Shown piece after piece: positions 42,537-49,871 of a stretch of 64,000 nt of DNA. Origin of the DNA: Lentibacillus sp. JNUCC-1 (lineage in GTDB: Bacteria > Bacillota > Bacilli > Bacillales > Amphibacillaceae); the NCBI RefSeq assembly GCF_009741735.1, contig NZ_WHOH01000001.1, positions 1,550,001 through 1,614,000 on the forward strand, read 5' to 3'. The position numbers and the translations under genes are program-made. Position 1 is the stretch's first letter; each line of letters starts with the position of its first letter. Below the pieces are notes generated by a model that worked only from the letters and a program-made list of their open reading frames with translations, did no database searches and had not been told where the DNA came from.

Positions 42537-42848
42537 ATGCCAACTTGCGAAGTGTGTGAACGAAAATGGACTTGGAAGCAAACCGTTAAAAAGACATCAA
42601 CTTTAGATCATGAGATGAGTTGCCCATATTGTGGGGAGAAGCAGTATCAGACACAAAGGTCCAAACTGAAAGTCAGCTTTCTGACGGCTATCGTTTTATC
42701 GCCGCTCTTGATTCAATTGTTCTTTGATGTGCCGGGAGTTATCCTGCTCAGTCTATTTCCAGTTCTGGCTGCTATTGCTTTTCTTTTGCATCCGTTTTTG
42801 GTGGATTTAAGCAGTGATGAGAGATATTTTGATTTTTATAAGAGCTAG
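42537..42848 (+). CDS. Small zinc-ribbon membrane protein (TIGR04104-like)
   Basis: The 103-residue protein has an N-terminal zinc ribbon CEVCERKW...CPYCGEKQY and two C-terminal membrane helices. AAGGAGG lies just after the SEC-C stop, so translation is coupled. The TIGR04104 putative zinc finger family has this shape. No function is established. Confidence 0.8.
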   Translation: MPTCEVCERKWTWKQTVKKTSTLDHEMSCPYCGEKQYQTQRSKLKVSFLTAIVLSPLLIQLFFDVPGVILLSLFPVLAAIAFLLHPFLVDLSSDERYFDFYKS

Positions 42849-42918
42849 TAAATGGTGCCAGGCCTCCCCACACGGTAAAGCGTTGACAGAGTGGGGTGAC
42901 TGACACTACAAGTGCAGT

Positions 42919-43020
42919 AAAAACCTGGATAAACGATTCGGAAACCTGGATATATGGGGTAAAATTCTGGATAAAACGAAAAAATCCTGGATAAGCTGGC
43001 CAAAAACCTGGATAAACGAA
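42919..43020 (+). repeat. CTGGATA array 2 (21-bp period)
   Basis: Five units of exactly 21 bp: aaaa-CCTGGATA plus nine variable bases, then gaaa-CCTGGATA, aaat-TCTGGATA, aaat-CCTGGATA and aaaa-CCTGGATA. The nine-base tails differ in each unit. A 58-base gap separates it from a GGGAAGTGACAGGCAC copy. Confidence 0.88.
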
Positions 43021-43078
43021 TCCCCGCCAGATCCTGAAATTGCCATACTGACAATCCTATTCCGTTCACGCCTCACTT

Positions 43079-43117
43079 TCGACATAAACCGACATAAACC
43101 GGGAAGTGACAGGCACC
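43079..43117 (+). repeat. GGGAAGTGACAGGCAC repeat, copy 6
   Basis: CGACATAAACCGACATAAACC precedes GGGAAGTGACAGGCACC and ends at the stop codon of the MFS gene (43119). Confidence 0.85.
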
Positions 43118-43118
43118 A

Positions 43119-44300
43119 CTAGGGTATTGCTTTTTCCCGGTTCATGAGCAGGACGATGAGGACGGCGGTGAGCATGCCAACGATTAGGTAGAACAGGGAG
43201 ACATGGGGGAATGTTTCGATGAACAGTCCTCCGAGAAATGGCCCGATGATGCTGCCGAGGCTGAAGCAGACGCCCACCAGGATGTTGCCGGCTGGGAGCA
43301 AGGCTCTTGGCAGCAGGTCTGTCATGTAAGCAATGCCGAGTGAAAACGTGGACCCCACCGCCATACCTGACACGGCAAATAAGATAAACAGCGCGACAAC
43401 TGAGGATTCCAGGACCCCTGCCAGCGTGAAGCAGATAATGCCGGTGAAAAAGACAGCAATCAGTACTTTCCGGCGCCCCAGTCGGTCACTCAAGGCGCCC
43501 AACGGCAATTGCGTGACCACACTTCCGAGCGCAAACAGCGGGATAATCAGGGATAGCGCCCCGACGTCATGCCCGATCCGCAGTCCGTACACCGGAAAAA
43601 TACCATGCAGCGTTGCTTCGAGAATACCGTATGTAAATCCCGGCAGCATCGCCACCCAGGCAATTTTCAGCGTTTTAGCGATTCTTCTGGTAGAGCCAAC
43701 TGTCTTGAAGCTGTCTTCCTCTATATCCGGCCGCTCATTGCGCACTAGGAAAATTAACAACCACATGGTCATGCTGAGGGCAGCAGAAAGCATAAATGGC
43801 AATGCTTCATTAACTTCGACAAGCCTTGTCAACAGAGGCCCCATTGCAAACCCGAGTCCGAACGACAGCCCGTACAATGCGACACTTCTGCCGCGTGTTT
43901 TTTCCGAAACGGTTGTCGTAATCCAAGTCTGTGACCCGAAGTGCAGCATTTGATCCCCGATGCCAATCAACAGACGCAGCACAAACCAAAAAATCAGCGA
44001 ATCCCATAGCGTAAACGAAAACAGCGACACAAAGACCAAGACGCCTCCGAGCACGATAAACGGCTTGTACCCCATTTTCATCATCGGCTTTTCCATAAAG
44101 GGCGATGCCACGAGGATGCCAATATATAATGCGGTCGCATGGATGCCGTTCACCGAGGAACTGATACCCGCATGTTCAAAAATAATTGCAATCGTCGGCA
44201 TCAGCATCCCTTGGGAAAATCCCGATATGCCAACAATGCCGATTAAAATCCAAAACCTTACATTTGCAGAGACCAAACAAAACAACTCACTTTCTAGCAA
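43119..44300 (-). CDS. MFS transporter
   Basis: The 393-residue protein has twelve predicted membrane helices. MFS motif A appears in the loop GALSDRLGRRKVLIAV after helix 7 and in degenerate form after helix 2 (EKPMMKMGYKPFIVLG). The fold and length resemble drug efflux or small-molecule exporters of the MDR type. Its stop is only one base from a repeat copy. No regulator is adjacent, so the substrate is unknown. Confidence 0.88.
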   Translation of the reverse strand: MLESELFCLVSANVRFWILIGIVGISGFSQGMLMPTIAIIFEHAGISSSVNGIHATALYIGILVASPFMEKPMMKMGYKPFIVLGGVLVFVSLFSFTLWDSLIFWFVLRLLIGIGDQMLHFGSQTWITTTVSEKTRGRSVALYGLSFGLGFAMGPLLTRLVEVNEALPFMLSAALSMTMWLLIFLVRNERPDIEEDSFKTVGSTRRIAKTLKIAWVAMLPGFTYGILEATLHGIFPVYGLRIGHDVGALSLIIPLFALGSVVTQLPLGALSDRLGRRKVLIAVFFTGIICFTLAGVLESSVVALFILFAVSGMAVGSTFSLGIAYMTDLLPRALLPAGNILVGVCFSLGSIIGPFLGGLFIETFPHVSLFYLIVGMLTAVLIVLLMNREKAIP

Positions 44301-44388
44301 TTAGCGGAATAGGGCCAGGCCCCGCATTTCCACGTGTACAAACACGCATGTCGTTGTAGTACTAAACCTATTATTGCATCATGATAAA

Positions 44389-44456
44389 GACCGCTCCATG
44401 CTGGAACATGGAACGGTCAACATAGACCAAATACCCGATACGAATCCAGTTAGCTG
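44389..44456 (-). ncRNA. Candidate small RNA with the toxin-locus hairpin
   Basis: On the minus strand an extended -10 TGGTATAAT (44463-44471) with weak TTTCTT -35 would start RNA near 44456. It runs through TTTGGTCTATGTTGACC and ends in the hairpin GACCGTTCCATG / CATGGAGCGGTC (44389-44418) followed by TTT. This stem and the GGTCTAT segment are shared with both holin-like toxin loci at 19.6 and 21.0 kb, but no toxin ORF is present. It could be a stand-alone RNA or a locus remnant. The rest of 44301-44600 holds only a repeat copy. Confidence 0.4.
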
Positions 44457-44518
44457 AGTTGTATTATACCATCAATCACCCGGACAAGAAACGCCTTTCA
44501 ATAAATATGCACCACCCA

Positions 44519-44572
44519 TTCGACATAAACCGACAAAAACCGGGAAGTGACAGGCACTTCCCGGTTTTTCTC
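44519..44572 (+). repeat. GGGAAGTGACAGGCAC repeat, copy 7 (self-complementary)
   Basis: CGACATAAACCGACAAAAACC, then CGGGAAGTGACAGGCACTTCCCG. CGGGAAGTG pairs with CACTTCCCG and T residues follow on the plus strand. Confidence 0.85.
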
Positions 44573-44600
44573 TTTCCGATTTTTTCGCTTCCTATTTATC

Positions 44601-45467
44601 CTACCAGCCGCGGTCTTGCATTCTTTCTTCGGTGCTGAGTGTGGATATTTCTATGCCTTTCATGGCTGCTCCGAGGTCTTTTGAGAGTTTGCCGATGAGT
44701 GCGTAATCTTGGTAATGTGTTGTCGCTTGGACGATCGCTTTGGCGAACAATTCTGGTGTTTCAGATTTGAAAATACCGGAACCGACAAATACACCGTCTG
44801 CGCCGAGTTCCATCATTAAAGCCGCATCAGCCGGCGTTGCAACACCGCCTGCCGCAAAGTTCACGACCGGAAGTCTCCCTTCCGCTTTAATCTGTTTGAG
44901 CAACTCATAAGACGCGCCGAGGCTTTTGGCTTCGGTCATCAACTCATCATCATTCATGCGCGTCACTTTCCGCACTTGTGCATTCACTTTTCGCAAATGA
45001 CGCACTGCTTCCACGATGTTTCCAGTCCCAGGTTCACCCTTTGTCCGCAGCATTGATGCCCCTTCTCCGATCCGACGGGCAGCTTCTCCCAGATCACGAC
45101 AGCCGCAAACGAACGGCACATTATAATCACTTTTCAGAAGGTGGAACTCCTCATCTGCCGGCGTCAGCACTTCACTCTCGTCAATATAATCAACGTTCAT
45201 AGCCTCGAGCACCCGCGCTTCCGAAATATGGCCAATGCGCACTTTTGCCATCACCGGGATGCTGACCGCCTGCACGACTTCTTCCACGATCCGCGGATCC
45301 GCCATTCGCGCCACGCCACCCGCTGCACGAATGTCAGATGGCACCCGCTCTAAAGCCATGACAGCAACTGCACCCGCTGCTTCTGCAATTTTCGCTTGCT
45401 CTGCATTAATGACGTCCATAATGACGCCACCTTTAGGTATTTCGATAAAATCTTTTTGGTTTCCCAT
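44601..45467 (-). CDS. pdxS: Pyridoxal 5'-phosphate synthase subunit PdxS
   Basis: The product is about 288 residues of TIM-barrel protein closely resembling Bacillus PdxS ([68 protein letters not shown]). It joins ribose 5-phosphate, glyceraldehyde 3-phosphate and ammonia into PLP. ATG 45467 has GGAGTGG upstream. The glutaminase partner gene pdxT, normally next, is absent here; the gene is followed by a repeat copy. pdxR diverges upstream. Confidence 0.95.
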   Translation of the reverse strand: MGNQKDFIEIPKGGVIMDVINAEQAKIAEAAGAVAVMALERVPSDIRAAGGVARMADPRIVEEVVQAVSIPVMAKVRIGHISEARVLEAMNVDYIDESEVLTPADEEFHLLKSDYNVPFVCGCRDLGEAARRIGEGASMLRTKGEPGTGNIVEAVRHLRKVNAQVRKVTRMNDDELMTEAKSLGASYELLKQIKAEGRLPVVNFAAGGVATPADAALMMELGADGVFVGSGIFKSETPELFAKAIVQATTHYQDYALIGKLSKDLGAAMKGIEISTLSTEERMQDRGW

Positions 45468-45526
45468 CTGTGCCACTCCATTCAAAGTTGTGTTTGACTG
45501 CTCTATTGATTATTATAGAAAATAAG

Positions 45527-45546
45527 TGACCCTATTAAAATGGTCA
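45527..45546. promoter_or_regulatory. Palindrome in the pdxS-pdxR divergent region
   Basis: TGACC (45527-45531) and GGTCA (45542-45546) are inverted repeats ten bases apart. They overlap the start regions of both genes and sit upstream of a TATAAT-containing pdxS promoter whose -35 is poor. This suits activation by a MocR-type regulator. Confidence 0.5.
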
Positions 45547-45603
45547 GTTTCACATCTTTTAATGATACCAGATTCAAAATCAACTATGGTGGGGATGATC
45601 GAT

Positions 45604-47007
45604 ATGGATATGTTAGCGTGCCACTTAAAACGAGCACCGGGCAGTCCTTTATATGAGCAATTATACAATTTTATCAAAGCGGAAATTACAGAAGGACGGC
45701 TGGCATACGGTGCCAAGCTCCCTTCGAAACGGAAGCTTTCCGAGTTTTTAGAGGTCAGTCAAAATACCGTAGAAAATGCGTACGCTCAGTTGGCGGCGGA
45801 AGGGTATATTGAAGGTTTGCCCCGTAAAGGCTACTTTGTCCTCGCCTATGAAGACTTGGAGTATGTACAGCCAGACGCCGGGGCGCCACATGAGCAACCG
45901 GCCGAGGAACAATCTATTGCCTACTATTTTCACCCCAGCCGCATTGACACAGAGCATTTTCCTTTTGCCCAATGGCGAAAATATGCACGGGACACGATTG
46001 ATCCTATTCACCAATCGTTGCTTTGGCTTGGCGATAAACAAGGCGAAAAGGCATTGCGGGAACAAATTGCGCATTATTTGTACCATGCACGCGGCGTGAA
46101 GTGTACAGCTGAGCAAATTATCGTTGGTGCAGGGAGCGATGTTCTCCTGCAGCAGCTCATTTTTTTGCTGGATCAACATACGGTTTACGGCGTCGAGAAC
46201 CCTGGTTATCATGTCATCCTCAATATTTTGGACCGTTACCACAATCACGTGCATCCGCTCGATGTTGATGCGGATGGCGTGAAAATAGAATCTGTTGAGC
46301 GCACGAACATTGACGCGGTTTACGTGACCCCTTCCCATCACTTTCCATATGGGGCTGTTCTGTCCGTTAACCGCCGTATCAAACTGCTGAACTGGGCAGC
46401 CGAAAAAGCGAACCGCTATATTATAGAAGATGATTATGACAGCGAATTTCGTTACAGCGGAAAATCAATCCCATCGTTGCACAGTATGGACCACCGGGAG
46501 AAAGTCGTTTATTTGGGATCATTCTCCAAATCGCTAATCCCTTCACTCCGGATCAGCTACATGGTCCTGCCCAATCATTTGCTGGAAAAATATAAAACAA
46601 AAGCCTTGTCCTACTATCACTGTTCAGTATCTAGAATCGACCAGCATATCTTGTCCCAATTCATGCAAGACGGCGAGTTTGAAAAGCATCTCAATCGCAT
46701 GCGAAAAGTCTACCGGCGGAAATTGGAAAAAACACTGGACATCCTGAGACCATATCAAAACACCGTCGACGTCATCGGCGAACACTCTGGACTCCACATG
46801 GTGCTCAAGGTGAAAAATGGCATGACAGAGCAAGAACTTGTAGAGCGGGCGTGGAACGAGCGGATTAAAATTCACCCGCTCTCATCCTACCTGCTTGAAA
46901 AAGAAGCCGACCCATCACCGAAAATGATCCTCGGCTTTGCCGGCATTCCAGAAGCTGAATTAGGAACCGCACTTGAAATGCTTTTGAAGAGCTGGGGGAT
47001 TGCGTGA
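45604..47007 (+). CDS. pdxR: MocR-family regulator PdxR
   Basis: The product is 467 residues. The N-terminal GntR winged helix (GSPLYEQLYNFIKAEITEGRL, LPSKRKLSEFLEVSQNTVENAYAQLAAEGYI) is followed by an aminotransferase-like domain with the PLP lysine in VVYLGSFSKSLIPSLRISYM. PdxR proteins activate or repress PLP synthesis genes according to PLP level, and divergence from pdxS supports this. ATG 45604 is chosen for spacing from GGTGGGG; longer starts would cover the divergent promoter. Confidence 0.9.
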   Translation: MDMLACHLKRAPGSPLYEQLYNFIKAEITEGRLAYGAKLPSKRKLSEFLEVSQNTVENAYAQLAAEGYIEGLPRKGYFVLAYEDLEYVQPDAGAPHEQPAEEQSIAYYFHPSRIDTEHFPFAQWRKYARDTIDPIHQSLLWLGDKQGEKALREQIAHYLYHARGVKCTAEQIIVGAGSDVLLQQLIFLLDQHTVYGVENPGYHVILNILDRYHNHVHPLDVDADGVKIESVERTNIDAVYVTPSHHFPYGAVLSVNRRIKLLNWAAEKANRYIIEDDYDSEFRYSGKSIPSLHSMDHREKVVYLGSFSKSLIPSLRISYMVLPNHLLEKYKTKALSYYHCSVSRIDQHILSQFMQDGEFEKHLNRMRKVYRRKLEKTLDILRPYQNTVDVIGEHSGLHMVLKVKNGMTEQELVERAWNERIKIHPLSSYLLEKEADPSPKMILGFAGIPEAELGTALEMLLKSWGIA

Positions 47008-47074
47008 GGGCGTGTTGGTGAGGCTGAGGAGTCGGGGGCGCACATTCTGGGTCGCGTTTCAGCTCGACGCAGCG

Positions 47075-47212
47075 AAAACCTGGATATATGGTGTGAAATT
47101 CTGGATATGTGCTCTGAAAACCTGGATATACCGACCAAACATCTGGATAAGAGGTCAGTAATTCTGGATAAATCAAAATAATTCCGGATAAGTGAGCAGA
47201 AAACCTGGATAA
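47075..47212 (+). repeat. CTGGATA array 3 (21-bp period)
   Basis: There are seven units: aaaa-CCTGGATA-tatggtgtg, aaat-TCTGGATA, aaaa-CCTGGATA, aaca-TCTGGATA, taat-TCTGGATA, aatt-CCGGATA (20 bp) and aaaa-CCTGGATA. All but one are exactly 21 bp. The first unit is identical in all 21 bases to the first unit of array 4 at 62.6 kb. A repeat copy begins five bases later. The interval 47008-47074 shows one decayed unit (ATTCTGGGT). Confidence 0.9.
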
Positions 47213-47217
47213 CCCCC

Positions 47218-47290
47218 GTTCGACATAAATCGACATAAACCGGGAAGTGACAGGCACTTGTCGAGAGAGGCACTTGCCGAAGTGGGTGCT
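47218..47290 (+). repeat. GGGAAGTGACAGGCAC repeat, copy 8
   Basis: TTCGACATAAATCGACATAAACC, GGGAAGTGACAGGCAC, then TTGTCGAGAGAGGCACTTGCCGA with degenerate echoes of GGCACTT. It follows array 3 directly. Confidence 0.85.
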
Positions 47291-47343
47291 TTTCGAAGCG
47301 GATACTTGTTGGCACAGGGGTAGCCTCTTCTGGAGCTTCCCTC

Positions 47344-48069
47344 TTATGTCTCTACCGAGGCGACGCAGCGTTCTATAAATTCGAGTACGTCGTCTGAGAT
47401 TGGGTACAGCCCTGTTTCCTCGGCAGGCCGTTTTCGAATTTCCCAGAACTTCTCTTCCAGTGCCGCGTCGCCCTGGAATGCTTCATTTGAGAGCTCGTTG
47501 ATCGTAGCAGCGATTCGCGCGCCTTCTTCTGATTCTGGTTTAACGCCGTTCTCAATGCACCAATCAATCTGTCGCAGCAATGAAATATACTGTTGTGTCT
47601 TCTCATCATTGTGACTGAGATTCGGAAGCACGGCTTTCAAGAGCTCTTGTTCATCCTCCTGAAAATAATCAATCCACTTTTTAGAGTTATGCTGTGCGTT
47701 TCGTACAAGCTCTGAAACGTGCTCCCAACGCAACTCCTCCTCAAGCTCAATCATATTGATCAGCGAAGTGGTATTGGAAATACTGCTTTGCAATTCCGCC
47801 AGTTGCTCCTGCAGATAATTATAATGCGAGATCAGAATTTGTTTATAGGACAACTGATCCAGGACGCCACGAATGTCCTCCAGTGGCAGCGAAATGGATT
47901 TTAGAATCATTATTTTTTCCAATTCAAAGAAGTCTTCCTCTGAATAATAGCGTTTCCCATTTGCGTCCTTATAACTGGGGTTAAGCAAATTGATCTGATC
48001 ATAATACCGAAGCGTCCGCACGGAAATATTTCGTTGTTTGGCCAGTTCGCCCGTAGTCCATCGTTTCAT
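47344..48069 (-). CDS. MerR-family regulator
   Basis: The 241-residue protein has the MerR DNA-binding head (WTTGELAKQRNISVRTLRYYDQINLL), a coiled coil and a helical C-terminal sensor domain resembling TipAS-like regulators. ATG 48069 follows GAGCGGG. It diverges from a membrane protein gene whose promoter has the MerR-type 19-bp spacer, so that gene is the probable target. Confidence 0.88.
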   Translation of the reverse strand: MKRWTTGELAKQRNISVRTLRYYDQINLLNPSYKDANGKRYYSEEDFFELEKIMILKSISLPLEDIRGVLDQLSYKQILISHYNYLQEQLAELQSSISNTTSLINMIELEEELRWEHVSELVRNAQHNSKKWIDYFQEDEQELLKAVLPNLSHNDEKTQQYISLLRQIDWCIENGVKPESEEGARIAATINELSNEAFQGDAALEEKFWEIRKRPAEETGLYPISDDVLEFIERCVASVET

Positions 48070-48093
48070 TTTACCCGCTCCTCGAAAAAAAGC

Positions 48094-48124
48094 TTGAAGG
48101 TTACGCAGCGTCACCCATTATAGT
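48094..48124 (+). promoter_or_regulatory. MerR-type promoter of the divergent membrane gene
   Basis: TTGAAG (48094-48099), 19 bp, TATAGT (48119-48124). The spacer contains the symmetric ACGCAGCGT centred between the elements. Confidence 0.75.
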
Positions 48125-48192
48125 TGGATTATATCATACAAAAAATCAGCTTGCGGTATACATCGATGGGAAAATTAAGGGGAAGTGTTGAA

Positions 48193-48732
48193 TTGAATTT
48201 TGTTGGCTGGATGATTGTGATCAGTGAAGTGGGATTTTGGGTCCTCATTTTGGCTGGACTTTTGACACGTTACATTTTTAAATTAAATCGGCTTGGGCTC
48301 TTTTTATTAGCTCTGACACCTGTTATCGACGCTATATTGCTGATCGCGACGAGTGTAGACTTATATCGAGGAGCAACCGCAACACAAGTGCATGGCGTTG
48401 CTGCGATTTATATCGGCGTTTCTGTTGCGTTTGGGAAAAGTATGTTCGCCTGGGCAGATGAGCGTTTTCAATATTATGTCATGAAACAAGGGCCGAAACC
48501 GGTTAAACGATACGGCATGGATTATGCAAAACACTATTTTAAAAGCTGGGGACAGCATGTATTGGCATATCTCATCGGTGCCGGTATATTATTTGGACTC
48601 ATCTATTTGATTAACGATCCTTCCCGAACCGAAGTCCTCTCCGGGTTCTTAAAAATATGGACGCTGGTACTAGGGATCGATTTTATATTTGCGGTCAGCC
48701 ATTTCATATGGCCGACAAAAGCCAAGGGTTGA
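48193..48732 (+). CDS. Membrane protein controlled by MerR
   Basis: The 179-residue protein has four or five predicted helices. It starts with TTG 48193 after AAGGGG; a longer frame begins at 48124 inside the promoter. Between helices it carries a basic cytoplasmic loop (KQGPKPVKRYGMDYAKHYF). The family is not recognised. Its promoter architecture implies induction by the adjacent MerR protein, perhaps in drug or envelope stress. Confidence 0.7.
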   Translation: MNFVGWMIVISEVGFWVLILAGLLTRYIFKLNRLGLFLLALTPVIDAILLIATSVDLYRGATATQVHGVAAIYIGVSVAFGKSMFAWADERFQYYVMKQGPKPVKRYGMDYAKHYFKSWGQHVLAYLIGAGILFGLIYLINDPSRTEVLSGFLKIWTLVLGIDFIFAVSHFIWPTKAKG

Positions 48733-48789
48733 TTCGCATAGGTCTATAGGGGGGCAGTTTTCCCCCTCTGACCACAAGACAACTGGTAT

Positions 48790-49740
48790 CTATTCAATAT
48801 CTTTTGTCCACTCAGCAATCATGCTCTGATTGTCTTCCACCCATTTTCTTGCAGCTTCTTCGGCCTCCATGCCTTTGTGGGTCATGTCCATCACTTCGCC
48901 CATATCCTCTGCCGTCCATTCAAATCGTTCTAAAATCTTATAGGCGGCCGGAGCATCTTCTTTGAACCCTTTTCGTGCCACTGCATGTTTGCTGTCTGCA
49001 TCTCCGAAAAGGTTGTCAGGATCATCAAGATATCTCAAATCCCATTCGATGAAAGCCCAATGTGGCTCCCAGAGTGTTACTATAATCGGTTCTTTTGCGT
49101 CAATCGCACGTTTTAACTCTGCAGTCATACCCGCACCGGAACTGCTTTGCAATGTCCACGCATCTAACCCGTATCCTGGCATCACATCATTTTCCGTGAT
49201 GTTCATTTGCCCTGAACCGGGATCGATGCCAACGATTTTCCAATTCACTTTGTCCCCGATACCATTCGTGTTTTCCGCCATATCTTTAATCGAATCTATG
49301 TCTACATACTCGGGAACCGTCAGCCCCATTGTGACACTGTCTTCAAGGGTTTTGCCAATATCAACAATGTCATCACCATACTCATCCCAGTAATCAGCGT
49401 GTGTATTCGGTAACGTCACGGAACCCATGTTAAAATCGGCTGACCCACTGGCGATCCCTGAATACAACGCACCAGGCTCCACTTGTTTTAAGTCAATCTC
49501 ATAGCCGACGTCTTCCAAAATGACTTTAGCCACGTTGGCACTGGCGATTGCTGTGGCCCATGAAACATAGGGAAGTGACAGCTCTTTTTGACCAAGTTCA
49601 ATCGTTGTTGTATCGTTTTCTTTCTGATCAGCATTGTCATCTGCTCCATTTTCTTGCGAGTTGTTATCCTGACCACATGCAGAAATGAGCGCTGTACATA
49701 CAATGATGACCAATCCAATCATGATGATTTTCTTCTTCAA
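48790..49740 (-). CDS. Glycine-betaine-type ABC transporter binding lipoprotein (OpuAC-like)
   Basis: The 316-residue lipoprotein (lipobox LISACGQD) has an acidic linker followed by an OpuAC domain: LPYVSWATAIASANVAKVILEDVGY, DIDSIKDMAEN and the aromatic-rich LWEPHWAFIEWDLRYLDDP. Tryptophans that form quaternary-ammonium boxes in the family are abundant. TTG 49740 follows AAGGAGG. No permease or ATPase is adjacent, so it must pair with a transporter elsewhere. It lies next to the ectoine genes, pointing to osmoprotection. Confidence 0.88.
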   Translation of the reverse strand: MKKKIIMIGLVIIVCTALISACGQDNNSQENGADDNADQKENDTTTIELGQKELSLPYVSWATAIASANVAKVILEDVGYEIDLKQVEPGALYSGIASGSADFNMGSVTLPNTHADYWDEYGDDIVDIGKTLEDSVTMGLTVPEYVDIDSIKDMAENTNGIGDKVNWKIVGIDPGSGQMNITENDVMPGYGLDAWTLQSSSGAGMTAELKRAIDAKEPIIVTLWEPHWAFIEWDLRYLDDPDNLFGDADSKHAVARKGFKEDAPAAYKILERFEWTAEDMGEVMDMTHKGMEAEEAARKWVEDNQSMIAEWTKDIE

Positions 49741-49788
49741 ACATCATTCCTCCTTTAAGATATATTGAATAAAATCACGAGAAAATTA

Positions 49789-49852
49789 TTCGACATATAA
49801 CGACAAAAAACGGGAAGTGACAGGCACCTTTCTAACGAAAGGTGCCTGGGGT
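49789..49852. repeat. GGGAAGTGACAGGCAC repeat, copy 9 (hairpin form)
   Basis: CGACATATAACGACAAAAAACGGGAAGTG... followed by AGGCACCTTTC and GAAAGGTGCCT. The stem AGGCACCTTTC-TAAC-GAAAGGTGCCT lies between lysC's end and the opuAC start. Confidence 0.85.
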
Positions 49853-49871
49853 TGTTCTGGGTTCCGGTTGT

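Noticed and set aside
42849..42900. A thirteenth GGGAAGTGACAGGCAC copy
   Set aside because: GGTGCCAGGCCTCCCC and GACTGACAC are only loosely similar and lack the CGACATAAA lead-in.
42919..43020. CRISPR array
   Set aside because: The conserved part is only about 12 bp, variable parts are 9 bp, the period is 21 bp and no cas genes are present.
45748..46341. 197-codon frame opposite pdxR
   Set aside because: It is a shadow of the strongly recognised PdxR coding region.
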